Assembly (NCBI RefSeq): GCF_025264665.1
Contig: NZ_CP073697.1
Span: forward strand, 1,364,001-1,428,000
Reading direction: 5' to 3'
Origin: Edaphobacter flagellatus
GTDB lineage: Bacteria > Acidobacteriota > Terriglobia > Terriglobales > Acidobacteriaceae
Length of the DNA stretch: 64,000 nt
How positions within the stretch are numbered: the stretch's first letter is position 1; each line of letters begins with the position of its first letter. Below are positions 27,001 through 35,569 of the stretch, one piece after another. A program made the translations under genes and the position numbers. Below the pieces are notes generated by a model, which was not told the DNA's origin, made no database searches, and saw nothing but the letters and a program-made list of their open reading frames with translations.

Positions 27001-27441
27001 CGTCGGGATGGTGCCACCGCGAACTGCATCCTCGGTCTGAAGCTCCAGACCTTGAGTTGAAACTTCAACCACGTCATGGGTGGAACCGATCGACAGCTTG
27101 AAATCACGGCCGACAGTAGAACCCGTCACGACGGTCGCGGGTGCTTGTGATGTAGAAAAGCCGCTGGAGGTGACGGAGACAATATAGTCTCCAACATTCA
27201 CACCCTCAAAACGGTAAATTCCCGTCTGATTTGTCTTAACAACGACTTTCGTACCTTGCGATGGTGAGGTCAGCGTGACCTCTGCGTTGGGAACGGCGGC
27301 TCCTGTCGTGTCCTGAACGACACCGGTAATCACGCCGTTGGCTATCTGTGCGTAGCTGGCTGTCACAATGGAAGCGAATACCAAAGACAGGACTCCATTA
27401 CGCACACGTCTGTATAGGTTCTCGGAAAAAAAATTCATCAC
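24004..27441 (-). CDS. TonB-dependent receptor, Oar-like, with carboxypeptidase-regulatory-like N-terminal domain
   Basis: A 1145-residue outer-membrane beta-barrel protein. Signal peptide at about 1-31, then a carboxypeptidase-regulatory-like domain (about 33-115: GVITGVVQDTTGAAVPNAEV, GIYRFEGVNVGDYIVSV). Next come a plug region (about 130-245: TTQLAELPIAGQNSLNLMLI, NARARSNSFLLDG-like segment, RAGGAVVSQITRSGTNQIHG) and a long barrel ending in RTFRVGGKIIF with a terminal Phe. This architecture is characteristic of the expanded TonB-receptor set of Acidobacteriota and is thought to take up oligosaccharides or other large ligands. Ligand not predictable. An inverted repeat at 27584-27607 lies upstream. 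Confidence 0.92.
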   Translation of the reverse strand: MMNFFSENLYRRVRNGVLSLVFASIVTASYAQIANGVITGVVQDTTGAAVPNAEVTLTSPSQGTKVVVKTNQTGIYRFEGVNVGDYIVSVTSSGFSTSQAPATVVTGSTVGRDFKLSIGSTHDVVEVSTQGLELQTEDAVRGGTIPTTQLAELPIAGQNSLNLMLIVPGVVKSNLSSGGSTDSGIGSVNGARARSNSFLLDGFWNDDISVAGPQYAITNNDQLAEVNVQTSNFSPEFGRAGGAVVSQITRSGTNQIHGTIAEVYRSQVFNASTQTQRNAYNSAYATYLTAVQTNPNYPAPDLKNKFHENIPAFTIGGPVYLPHLYDGRDRTFFFAGGQWDRFSSNALTTFSNVPTAAGYATLKALAGNSKCYNVANYLNLLNAAGNPTGSSTGVGVSNLSIAVPTALASTTCDGTARTGQVVQVGQFYRTAKEVILDNNHMVRVDHRASNKQGLMFRWLYDSNSDNLGGAVGHGPQFDVPFVGRTMAIAFIDTYQITNSLVNEFRFGYTRGNYQFNPLPGAYGATIPQTTVTSLGVPAITSGFPQGRVSNNFQYADAITWIRGHHAFKTGVEITRQNAVQVAPFNGRGTIAYSNITAAQGFNKTAIAAVANFIDDYAGFSTAPVNILFGSGRYQPNLFSWSIYMQDTYKVNPDLTLVYGFRYENFGQPANFFAHPAFVGYGTNDYLSTAKVNHDNNNFGPTFGFSYNPHIDFPLLNGRTVVRGGWQVTYDTWYNNLLSNMAGASPNAPANLAVASTTNTAAQPRGTFGISNGLASVTPTLTPYTAQSSVFPKNIRNPYYHHISFGVQEQLPSHIVLDVAYVGSLGRQLFFTNPINPGVPGQGGVATQSTAYGTQTLRVYPNRGNIQIRDSGLTSNYNSLQVQVRHQGLNTPAGRVYFSSSYTWSKNLDVLSETFSTNQSGQNPSRSVLLGGPYGYIDYGPSDNDRRHVSTTVINWAIRGPQHGFMNRILGGWSVAPILWLQSGSPYTVLNGTDRDYDGSTLGDRADFGNKNAPRDSRALVSTTCASGLVDGASLVGGGAGTCTTRDQVRFVQVTAYNTNQTQSRNANYTTRYLSLDANLLKKIAINERWKAELRGEFFNVTNNQNFDTPSANKDVTANGGTSNFLNTSLLNGGSRTFRVGGKIIF

Positions 27442-27583
27442 TGTACCTCAAACTCCAGCGATATTCGCCAGAGTGCTTTTTTGCCATCGTTCATCTTTGT
27501 GACGAATGGCTTTTTTTTACTGAATTGCAAAATTATATGTGACAAATTGCTATTTAATCCAATTTTGCCTAGACCATGCTAGG

Positions 27584-27607
27584 CCATTTGACCTGACCGT
27601 CAAATGG
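27584..27607. promoter_or_regulatory. Inverted repeat upstream of the TonB-dependent receptor
   Basis: CCATTTGAC and GTCAAATGG flank a 6-base centre, a perfect 9-bp inverted repeat about 143 bases before the receptor start. No T-run, and it lies beyond the tsf terminator, so an operator is more likely than a terminator. Regulator unknown. Confidence 0.45.
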
Positions 27608-27637
27608 AGTACTGTTTCATTCGTGCCTACAAACATA

Positions 27638-27665
27638 ACGAGCCCGGGCTGTCGCCCGGGCTCGT
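27638..27665 (-). terminator. Terminator downstream of tsf
   Basis: Perfect 12-bp stem ACGAGCCCGGGC / GCCCGGGCTCGT around TGTC, 26 bases after the tsf stop. On the minus strand it is followed by TATGTTTG, a weak T-tract. Confidence 0.8.
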
Positions 27666-27690
27666 GGGTCCTGCGGAGTCTGAGGTCAGC

Positions 27691-28353
27691 CTATGCTGAA
27701 GCCTCCTCCGAGGCGGTCTGGGCGGTGGTGGCGACGGTCCAGTTTGGGTCGCCTACCTTGAAGCGTGCGAAGCGGCGGACACTGATGTTCTCACCGAGCT
27801 TGGCGACGCGGGCAGAGATGATCTGCGCGATGGTCTGTGCCTGATCTTTGATGAACGGCTGGTCGACGAGGCAGACCTCTTCGTAGAACTTGCTCATCTT
27901 GCCCTCGAGCATCTTCTCGATGATGTTGGCCGGCTTGCCGGAAGAGGCAGCCTGTGCACGATAGATCTCCTTCTCGCGCTCGATGTCGGCGGGCGTGACG
28001 TCTTCGCGGCGCACGTAGCGCGGATCAGCAGCTGCAATATGCATGGCGATGTCGCGGAGCAGCTCCTGGAAGTCGGGCGTGCGGGCGACGAAGTCGGATT
28101 CGCAGTTGAGCTCGACGAGGACGCCGATCTTGCCACCGGCGTGGATGTAGGTGCCGACGGAGCCCTCGTTGGTGGTACGCGAAGCCTTCTTCGCAGCCGA
28201 TGCCATGCCGCGCTTGCGGAGGACGACGAACGCCTCCTCCATGTCGCCCTTAGCCTCCTGCAGCGCCTTCAGGCAGTCGCCCATAGGGGCGCCGGACTTC
28301 TCGCGGAGTTCCTTGACGAGTTTCGCATCGATCTTTACGGCAGTCTCAGACAT
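27691..28353 (-). CDS. tsf: Translation elongation factor Ts
   Basis: Guanine-nucleotide exchange factor for EF-Tu. The 220-residue product opens with the UBA-like domain ([20 protein letters not shown]) and the conserved TDDVA-loop region around [20 protein letters not shown]. It continues with the core [20 protein letters not shown] and ends with a short-form single core domain, as in thermus-type short EF-Ts. GGGAAACATC precedes ATG 28353; the frame is open further to 28554 but that part is intergenic. Follows rpsB across a 121-bp gap that contains a strong hairpin. Confidence 0.95.
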   Translation of the reverse strand: MSETAVKIDAKLVKELREKSGAPMGDCLKALQEAKGDMEEAFVVLRKRGMASAAKKASRTTNEGSVGTYIHAGGKIGVLVELNCESDFVARTPDFQELLRDIAMHIAAADPRYVRREDVTPADIEREKEIYRAQAASSGKPANIIEKMLEGKMSKFYEEVCLVDQPFIKDQAQTIAQIISARVAKLGENISVRRFARFKVGDPNWTVATTAQTASEEASA

Positions 28354-28392
28354 GATGTTTCCCTTCTTGATGTAAAAGCGTGATTCAGACAA

Positions 28393-28423
28393 AGGGGGCG
28401 CGGGATTTTGTCCCGCGCCCCCT
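28393..28423 (-). terminator. Strong hairpin between rpsB and tsf
   Basis: Perfect 13-bp GC-rich stem AGGGGGCGCGGGA / TCCCGCGCCCCCT with a 5-base loop, followed on the minus strand by TTTGTCTG. It could be a partial terminator or a processing site setting the tsf:rpsB ratio. Confidence 0.75.
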
Positions 28424-28474
28424 GATGAAACCAGATGACGGTTACGGCACTGCAAAGATGCTGTGCCCGGGGGC

Positions 28475-29392
<918 letters not shown>

Positions 29393-29508
29393 ATGGATCT
29401 CCTTGGTTGAGGGCGTCGGAGTGTGAACATCCGCGACCTGTATTGATCCCCCGTAGGGGAGATTGAACTCCTTGCCTCAGGCGATGTGCTGCCGGAGGGT
29501 GTTGCGAA

Positions 29509-29538
29509 CGGATGCCTCATCCAAAGACGAGGCATCCG
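29509..29538 (-). terminator. Hairpin downstream of rpsI
   Basis: Stem CGGATGCCTC / GAGGCATCCG (10 bp) around a 10-base loop that can pair further. It lies 31 bases past the rpsI stop in the 177-bp gap before rpsB. Only a short TTCG follows on the minus strand, so it may be a processing or partial terminator element. Confidence 0.6.
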
Positions 29539-29569
29539 CCAAAGCGTGGTGGCCCACAGGCCTCGAAGA

Positions 29570-29965
29570 CTAGCGCTTCGAGAACTGGAAGCGAGCGCGG
29601 GCGCCCTTCTGACCGTACTTCTTGCGCTCCTTGGCGCGCGAATCACGGGTCACGAGGCCTTCGCTCTTGAGCGCCTTGCGGAGCTCAGGGTTGAACTGCA
29701 TCAACGCACGCGCAATGCCGAGCTTGACGGCATCGGCCTGGCCCATGACGCCGCCACCGCGAACGGTGGTGATGACGTCGAAGGTCTCTCCGATGTCCTG
29801 GATGCCGAGCGAACGCTTGGCGGCAGCGCGCTGCTGCGCCGTAACGAAGTAAACGTCAACGTCCTTCTTGTTGACGGAGAATTTGCCGCTACCCGGGCGC
29901 AGGAAGACGCGCGCGATCGAGCTCTTGCGGCGGCCGGTGCCATAGTACTGGACGAGATCTGCCAT
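29570..29965 (-). CDS. rpsI: 30S ribosomal protein S9
   Basis: A 131-residue S9 with [40 protein letters not shown] and the invariant C-terminal end RARFQFSKR that reaches the ribosomal P site. Normal length. Downstream of rplM, as in most bacteria, but separated from it by 98 bp with two palindromes instead of the usual tight junction. Confidence 0.97.
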   Translation of the reverse strand: MADLVQYYGTGRRKSSIARVFLRPGSGKFSVNKKDVDVYFVTAQQRAAAKRSLGIQDIGETFDVITTVRGGGVMGQADAVKLGIARALMQFNPELRKALKSEGLVTRDSRAKERKKYGQKGARARFQFSKR

Positions 29966-29993
29966 ATATTCCTCTAAACCCTCTTGGAACCTC

Positions 29994-30009
29994 AGGGGCT
30001 AAAGCCCCT
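29994..30009. repeat. Short palindrome between rplM and rpsI (1)
   Basis: AGGGGCT / AGCCCCT separated by two bases (AA). One of two adjacent hairpin-forming palindromes in the 98-bp rplM-rpsI gap. No T-tract on the minus strand. Confidence 0.7.
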
Positions 30010-30029
30010 TCTCTGATTCGAACTCTTTC

Positions 30030-30050
30030 GGCACGGCTTAAAGCCGTGCC
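30030..30050. repeat. Short palindrome between rplM and rpsI (2)
   Basis: GGCACGGCTT and AAGCCGTGCC with one central base, a near-complete 21-base palindrome located 13 bases after the rplM stop. Together with the palindrome at 29994 it can form two RNA hairpins between the two ribosomal genes. Confidence 0.75.
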
Positions 30051-30063
30051 CTTAACAAAACTC

Positions 30064-30498
30064 TTAGGCTGTTGCCTCGAGCGGCTCAGGCTTCTGGGCC
30101 AGGTGCGGATGCTTGTCGCCCTTGTAGACCTTGAGCTTGGTAGCCATCTGGCGACCGAGCTTCGACTTGGGCAGCATGCCCTTGACGGCCTGCTCGACAA
30201 CAGCCTCGGGACGGCGCTTCAACAGGTCGACGAACGACTCTTCGCGAAGACCACCGGGGAAACCGGTGTAGCGGCGATAGAGCTTCTGGTCGGCCTTGAG
30301 GCCCGTGAGGACGATCTTCTCGGCGTTGATGATCACGACGTGATCGCCGGTATCGATGTAGGGCGTGTAGAGCGGGTTGAGCTTGCCGGACAGCACATTG
30401 GCTGCCTGCGTGGCGAGGCGGCCAAGCGTCTTGCCGCTGGCGTCGAGGACAAACCACTTGCGCTGAATCTCATTCGCGCTCGGAATCCTGGTGGACAT
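30064..30498 (-). CDS. rplM: 50S ribosomal protein L13
   Basis: A 144-residue L13 with [20 protein letters not shown], the [20 protein letters not shown] core, the segment [16 protein letters not shown] and the family end [21 protein letters not shown] followed by [13 protein letters not shown]. First gene of the rplM-rpsI-rpsB-tsf block. A good sigma-70 promoter lies about 325 bases upstream (30822-30850), leaving a long leader. Confidence 0.97.
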   Translation of the reverse strand: MSTRIPSANEIQRKWFVLDASGKTLGRLATQAANVLSGKLNPLYTPYIDTGDHVVIINAEKIVLTGLKADQKLYRRYTGFPGGLREESFVDLLKRRPEAVVEQAVKGMLPKSKLGRQMATKLKVYKGDKHPHLAQKPEPLEATA

Positions 30499-30815
30499 CG
30501 TCTTATGTACTCCTTACTTCTGCCGTCTTCCTTGTTCGGCGTGATGCGGAAGAATGATGGAACGAATGGGTGCTGCACACTGCATGAATCAACCGGAAAC
30601 TGCCAAGAGAGCAAACTGGAGCCGGGAAGAAGAACGTTCTTCCAGATAAGGCTTCAAGCCGACCGTCTGGGTTTGCGCACAGAGCCTGGTTGCGGGCCTG
30701 AGGTGTGGGTGCTTTGGGGGCGAGGTACTTGCTGCCCCGGGTGGATCCACCACGATGTCTCGCTGCAACTGAGGAGCGTACCGCTACACAGACGTGCAGA
30801 CGCGAGACTGCGCGA
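30499..30815 (-). other. Long untranslated leader of the rplM transcript
   Basis: There is no convincing gene between rplM and the predicted transcription start near 30815. The roughly 315-base leader is long for a ribosomal operon and could hold an autoregulatory L13/S9 structure. I could not recognise a known leader motif by eye. Confidence 0.4.
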
Positions 30816-30821
30816 GATTTA

Positions 30822-30850
30822 AGAATAGCCGAGGTCTAGAGGGGAGTCAA
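30822..30850 (-). promoter_or_regulatory. Sigma-70 promoter for the rplM operon
   Basis: On the minus strand TTGACT (30850-30845), a 17-base spacer and TATTCT (30827-30822). Near-consensus boxes at optimal spacing, oriented toward rplM. It sits in the region divergent with the TonB-C-terminal gene. Confidence 0.75.
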
Positions 30851-30912
30851 CGCATCTTTCCGGTCTAAAATGCCCGGAACATGCACTGCCGCCATGGGTT
30901 GATTAGGGTATT

Positions 30913-31779
30913 GTGGGCGTGGAGGTAAAGACATTGCCCTGCCTGGGACGGCTTGGTTACTGTATTGTGCTTGCGGTATCGGTTATGGGGTCGGCTCAGA
31001 CTCCCGCCCCGCCGGCGAATGATACGGCCGTGCAAGCGGCGCAGACTGTTATTGGCAAGTCATTGTTTTTACGCAACTTCTACTCCAATAACGAATTGAA
31101 ATATGACGCGGATGGAAGGATTCAGGGGAGTCCCGGGGTAACGGACTGGACGCTGGCTGCGGTGGATGTGCAGCGGGTGGAGCGTAAGGGTCCAGCTGAG
31201 CTGGAGCTGGACGGCGTCAGGGTGGCGGTCCGCTATAACCCGGATGCCCATGAATTTCAGCGGCACCCACAAAAGGAGGCGGCGGTGCACATCGTGCTGG
31301 CCGATCCTAAGAGCGCGAAGGGCGTTGAGAACGCTTTGGGGGCGATCTTTTCCTACGGGATCGATCCTGCGTTGCAGAGATCCATGCCGGAGTATTGGAG
31401 GCATTACTTCGACCCCTCGCAGGGATGGCCGAATGATGGTCTGGGCGGGCAGACGATCTACCTGCTGTTTGGGCAGGCGGGCGAGCCGAAGGATGTAACG
31501 CCTCCAAAGCCTGAGCATATGGCAGAGCCGAAGTTTACGGCTGCGGCGGAGCGGGACAAGGTGCAGGGCTCGGTGGTGATGCGCGTGGTGGTGGATGCGA
31601 CAGGAACGCCGAGGCGCGTGTGGCTGGCAGCTCCGCTGGGTTATGGGCTGGATCAGCAGGCTGTCGATGCGGTAATGAAGTGGAAGTTTACACCGGCGAT
31701 GCGAAACGGCACGGCTGTACCGGCGGGCGTGCTGGTGGAGCAGAAGTTTGTGCTGCAGCCTGCTCCACCACGGCGTTAA
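30913..31779 (+). CDS. Secreted protein with C-terminal TonB-like domain
   Basis: A 288-residue protein from a GTG start. The N-terminus (LGYCIVLAVSVMGSAQ) looks like a cleavable signal peptide rather than the anchor of classical TonB. The middle 160 residues are unassigned. Residues about 205-285 match the TonB C-terminal fold: PKFTAAAERDKVQGSVVMRV, VDATGTPRRVWLAAPLGYGL, and AVDAVMKWKFTPAMRNGTAV. Acidobacteria carry many such TonB-domain secreted proteins; interaction with the TonB box of a receptor is possible but the missing anchor and proline-rich arm make classical energy transduction doubtful. Its stop overlaps the convergent glycosyltransferase stop by 4 bases. Confidence 0.8.
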   Translation: MGVEVKTLPCLGRLGYCIVLAVSVMGSAQTPAPPANDTAVQAAQTVIGKSLFLRNFYSNNELKYDADGRIQGSPGVTDWTLAAVDVQRVERKGPAELELDGVRVAVRYNPDAHEFQRHPQKEAAVHIVLADPKSAKGVENALGAIFSYGIDPALQRSMPEYWRHYFDPSQGWPNDGLGGQTIYLLFGQAGEPKDVTPPKPEHMAEPKFTAAAERDKVQGSVVMRVVVDATGTPRRVWLAAPLGYGLDQQAVDAVMKWKFTPAMRNGTAVPAGVLVEQKFVLQPAPPRR

Positions 31780-32603
31780 CGCTTCTGACGCGCCTCATAG
31801 AGCTTGGCATCGACGAGAAAGCGGAACCAAAAGGTTTGCAAGACATAGAAGATGAATCCTTCTTTGCCGTCGAGAAAACCGAGACAGAGAAAATAACGGT
31901 AGAAGAAGAGCGCGAAGGGACGCGTGAAGGCGGGAGCGTTGGTGTAGAAGCTTCGCAGGAAGCGCTTGCGCTCGATGGGATTGCCGGAGAGCTTGCCCTG
32001 AATGCGGCCGTCAACACTTCCCTCCTGCTCGAGCAGCATCTCGCGCACCTCGGCATCGGACCAGCGATTGTGACGGTAGGTCCACTCGGAGAGCGACATG
32101 CGGATGTCGTCGATCATCGCGTGTTTGAGGCGCTGTGTTGGCCCGGTGCAGATGAAGTGCTGATCGTATTCGCGCGCCTCGCAGCGGCCCTGGCCTTTGA
32201 TGAAGAGACGCATGTGCCAGGTGGGGTTCATGCCGCCGTGGTGGAGAACGCGGCCCATGAATTGAAGCAGGCGCGGGAGAAAGTAGCCAGACAGGCTGGA
32301 ATCTTCGGGGAGTGCGGCGATCTCCTGCTGGAGCTGAGGGGTGAGGCGCTCATCGGCGTCGAGATGGAGCTGCCACTTGTAACGGGTGTCGAGATTGTCG
32401 ATGGCCCAGTTGCGCTGCGCGCCGTAGTTCTCAAACGGATGATGGGAGACGGCGGCTCCGGCAGCCTGAGCGAGGGCGATGGTCTGATCGGTTGAGCCGG
32501 AGTCGACGATGTGAATGTCGTCGGTGATGGCCTTGACGCTGGCAAGCGTGGCCGGAAGAGAGTCGCTGGAGTTGAAGGTGAGGATGACGACAGAAGGACG
32601 CAC
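31776..32603 (-). CDS. Glycosyltransferase family 2 (WaaE/KdtX-like)
   Basis: A 275-residue GT-A enzyme: PSVVILTFNSSDSLPATLAS, the DSGSTDQT nucleotide-sugar motif, a DxD-type LDADER at about residue 80 and WRLFIKGQG-like acceptor segments. The C-terminal part (FFYRYFLCLGFLDGKEGFIF) is hydrophobic and resembles the membrane-associating tail of WaaE-like LPS-core glucosyltransferases. Likely transfers a hexose to a lipid-linked or LPS-core acceptor at the inner face of the membrane. Lies 63 bases after the GT39-like gene on the same strand. Confidence 0.88.
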   Translation of the reverse strand: MRPSVVILTFNSSDSLPATLASVKAITDDIHIVDSGSTDQTIALAQAAGAAVSHHPFENYGAQRNWAIDNLDTRYKWQLHLDADERLTPQLQQEIAALPEDSSLSGYFLPRLLQFMGRVLHHGGMNPTWHMRLFIKGQGRCEAREYDQHFICTGPTQRLKHAMIDDIRMSLSEWTYRHNRWSDAEVREMLLEQEGSVDGRIQGKLSGNPIERKRFLRSFYTNAPAFTRPFALFFYRYFLCLGFLDGKEGFIFYVLQTFWFRFLVDAKLYEARQKR

Positions 32604-32666
32604 CAGTGCTCCTGGGGAGAGATTTGCCGCTGTCTCTACGATACAGAACTGAAGTGGCTGGAGTGA

Positions 32667-34328
32667 TTAATGTTCGAGCTGCGTTACGGTTGGCTGCTGG
32701 CCGAAGCTGGTCTCAAGCAGGCGAGGAACTGGCTTGGGCCGGTGACGCCGCGGAGTGGCTGGCGTTGGGGGATCGAGGCGATAGAGGATGAGCAGGTTAC
32801 GCTCGGGATCGTCCATTGCCGGAAAGGCGGCGACACGGTTGAGATGATAGATAGGCGTGAGCGCATCCATTTTGTCGTCGTCGACCTGGTTCCAGGCGAT
32901 GTACCAGCCAGGCTGATACGCACGTACGCGGTCCTCGAGCTCCATCGTGCCGAAATCGTCACAGATGGAAGGCAGGCCGGTCATGAGCGAGAGATCGGAG
33001 CCGCTGATGGAAAGCACAAGCGGATTGTGTGTGCGATCGGCGGCGACAATCTGATGGATACGCTCGGCGGCATTGGCGAAGGTGTACTCGGGGTTGCGGA
33101 CGTAGTGAAGCGTCTGGCGCGCATCGGATGCGACGACAGCAATGAGCGCCCCGGCAGCGACAACTCCAACGAAGTGCTGGAGAGGAAGAATGGCGTCGCG
33201 GCGGTTCCATAGACTTTCAAAGACGACAGCGACCAGTAACGTCAGCGGGACGGCAACGACGAGGTAATAGCGCGGCTGCAAGTTGTCGTGATACGCGAGG
33301 AAGGTCGTGTAACCGGCAATCCAGAGTAGAAGGGACGGCAGAAGCGGATTGCGCAGGAGGCGGCGCTCGAAGAAGAGCGCGATCACCATCGCTGAGAGCG
33401 CGAGAGGGAAGATGAGCTTCCCTACCCATGTTCCGTCGATAAACGTGTCCTTGATGACGGAGACAGCATTTTCAGCGGTGATGCCGGTATAGGCGTTCGC
33501 ACTGAAGAGATAACGATAGTCGTCGAGAAAACGTGGACGAACGACGAGACCGTAATAGGTCGCCCAAAGAAATGCCGCAATCGCAAGCGCAGGCAACGCC
33601 GTACGCAGAAACTGTTTCGGGTTATAGGCAGTGCGCGCAAAAAACATCCACGCGATTGCAGGAATGAGAAAGACGGCCGTGGTCTTGGTGAGGACCATCA
33701 AGGGGAGCAGCAGGCCGAGGGAGACGAGTGGAATCCAATAATGCAGGGTGGACGACTGATTACGCGGACGAACAAACGATGCGGCGAGCAGAGCCAGCAC
33801 CGTAAGAAGAATGAGCATCGGCTCAAGGATCGCCAGACGGCTGAAGGCGTAACAGAATGGACTTACTGCTAACAAAAGCACACCGATGGCAGGCGCAAGT
33901 GATGTTGCATTGCGATCACTGCCCGAGAATCGCGAAGAACGGCGCAATAACAGGTAGGAGCCGATCAGGATAAGCGCAAATGTGCCGACAGCGAGTGAAC
34001 GCGCAGCAACGACGTTGACTCCAGTGAAGTGAAAGACGGCGGACTCAGCAAGCGGCCATACGGGAAGCGCTGCGGCAGGGTTGAAGTCTCCGGGGACATA
34101 CCAGTGTCCGCGCTGGTAGTGGCGAATGGCAGCATCCCCATACCAGCCTTCGTCGGTGTACTTGGACCAGTCCATCCAGGGCGAGTGGTTGGGAAAGTCG
34201 GCACGCAGATTTACGGCGTGCAGAGCGAGAAACAAAACCGCGATGACGAGGAAAGCTATCTCCAATGCACGGGCCACAACAGTGGGGATCCAAGCAGGAC
34301 GCGAACCATTTGTGGGGATAGAAGTCAT
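32667..34328 (-). CDS. Polytopic glycosyltransferase, GT39/ArnT-like
   Basis: A 553-residue integral membrane protein with an N-terminal helix (about 18-42), a first periplasmic loop with the acidic motif SKYTDEGWYGDAAIRHYQRG typical of the catalytic Asp-Glu of GT-C enzymes, about ten further membrane helices to residue 395, and a soluble C-terminal domain of about 150 residues. GT-C enzymes transfer sugars from undecaprenyl- or dolichyl-phosphate donors on the periplasmic side. Acceptor (lipid A, protein or glycan) cannot be told. Probably co-transcribed with the downstream GT2. Confidence 0.82.
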   Translation of the reverse strand: MTSIPTNGSRPAWIPTVVARALEIAFLVIAVLFLALHAVNLRADFPNHSPWMDWSKYTDEGWYGDAAIRHYQRGHWYVPGDFNPAAALPVWPLAESAVFHFTGVNVVAARSLAVGTFALILIGSYLLLRRSSRFSGSDRNATSLAPAIGVLLLAVSPFCYAFSRLAILEPMLILLTVLALLAASFVRPRNQSSTLHYWIPLVSLGLLLPLMVLTKTTAVFLIPAIAWMFFARTAYNPKQFLRTALPALAIAAFLWATYYGLVVRPRFLDDYRYLFSANAYTGITAENAVSVIKDTFIDGTWVGKLIFPLALSAMVIALFFERRLLRNPLLPSLLLWIAGYTTFLAYHDNLQPRYYLVVAVPLTLLVAVVFESLWNRRDAILPLQHFVGVVAAGALIAVVASDARQTLHYVRNPEYTFANAAERIHQIVAADRTHNPLVLSISGSDLSLMTGLPSICDDFGTMELEDRVRAYQPGWYIAWNQVDDDKMDALTPIYHLNRVAAFPAMDDPERNLLILYRLDPPTPATPRRHRPKPVPRLLETSFGQQPTVTQLEH

Positions 34329-34517
34329 GGCTGGTTCTGTATTGAGATTCCTTTCAAGCAGGTCAAAATGCTGCGGCAGCTTACCGTTCAGCGCTTATCT
34401 CTATGATACGGGAATCGAACGTTAACATTGCATCGATAGGATGCGAGGATGGCAGGCTGATGGCGCATGTGACGAATGCTATCTTGAGGTAAGACAGCCA
34501 CCAGAGGAGATTCACAG

Positions 34518-35519
34518 GTGCAAAGGCCAAAAAATGTCGCCGCTGCCATACTTGTTCTTATCGTTCTTCAGATGGCTTTTCTGGATTATTGGGGCTACAG
34601 TCACGCATACCACAGCAACCCCGATACCTTTATGGATGTGGTTACGGGCACGGGTTCGGCACCTTCGCAGTACCGCATCGGAGTTCTTTGGCCAGCGAGT
34701 TTCATCATGCACCACAGCCCGCTGGGGCTGCGTCATATTCTTACCGCAATTGACCTGATCGCTGGCCTGATTGCCGTTTTCGTCCTGTTCTCGCTACTCG
34801 AACGCTTCAAAATCTATCGGGACGGCAGTATAGGCATGCAGTGGTTTGGAGCAGCAACATTTGCGCTTCTGGTGCAGTTTTATCTGCCGTGGGTGACCTG
34901 GTATCAGCGTCCGGAGACGATGACAACGACAGCGCTGGTGGCCCTGATGCTGCTTACGCTCACCGTACGTGTTCCGATCGCCGGTTGGGCGGGCATTCTT
35001 GCAACCGCTGCCGTTCAGCTTTTGCTGGCAGCGGCACAGAGTTTTGTGAGAACGGATGTAACGGTCGCGTTCTACGCTGGCGTTTTATTAGCCTGCATGG
35101 TTCGTGGGCGAGATGACATGTCGCTACCGCGGTATTTGGAGATGGCGGTCAGCGGGCTGGCCATATTGATGGCAGGCGGAATCCAATACTACATGTCGCA
35201 TATTGTGTTTCCCCAGGCAACCTACGGGGATACTCCGATCTTTCAGCTTGTGCTGCAGTTCAAGGAACCAGCGCGATTGATTGCGTTCGCGTTGTTCATA
35301 CCACCGTATGTGTGGCTGATTCGTACCCTGATCCGGCGCAGGATCGAGCTGAATGGCGCCTCTACCGCGATTGTGCTGGGGTCGGCGATCTTTATGGGAA
35401 TGTGGTGGCTGGTTGGCCGCGTGGAAGAGGTTCGCATCTTCCTTCCGTTCGCCATGGCCGTGGCTCCGTTAACGGCCGCTACAGGTATCAAGGTCTGGCT
35501 CAGCGAACAGGCAGCATGA
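34518..35519 (+). CDS. Conserved multispanning membrane protein of unknown function
   Basis: A 333-residue protein from a GTG start with AGAGGA upstream. About eight hydrophobic segments (for example AAAILVLIVLQMAFLDYW, AIDLIAGLIAVFVLFSLLE and LAILMAGGIQYYMSHIVF). Residues 25-55 form a loop (GYSHAYHSNPDTFMDVVTGT) with a conserved-looking SQYRIGVLW. It resembles uncharacterised membrane proteins found near glycan genes. No enzymatic motif is visible. Divergent from the GT39-like gene and convergent with the permease. Confidence 0.65.
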   Translation: MQRPKNVAAAILVLIVLQMAFLDYWGYSHAYHSNPDTFMDVVTGTGSAPSQYRIGVLWPASFIMHHSPLGLRHILTAIDLIAGLIAVFVLFSLLERFKIYRDGSIGMQWFGAATFALLVQFYLPWVTWYQRPETMTTTALVALMLLTLTVRVPIAGWAGILATAAVQLLLAAAQSFVRTDVTVAFYAGVLLACMVRGRDDMSLPRYLEMAVSGLAILMAGGIQYYMSHIVFPQATYGDTPIFQLVLQFKEPARLIAFALFIPPYVWLIRTLIRRRIELNGASTAIVLGSAIFMGMWWLVGRVEEVRIFLPFAMAVAPLTAATGIKVWLSEQAA

Positions 35520-35569
35520 TGCGCTTTCTCTGTGCGAAGAAAACGTGTCCGCAGTGATGTTCGTAGTCT

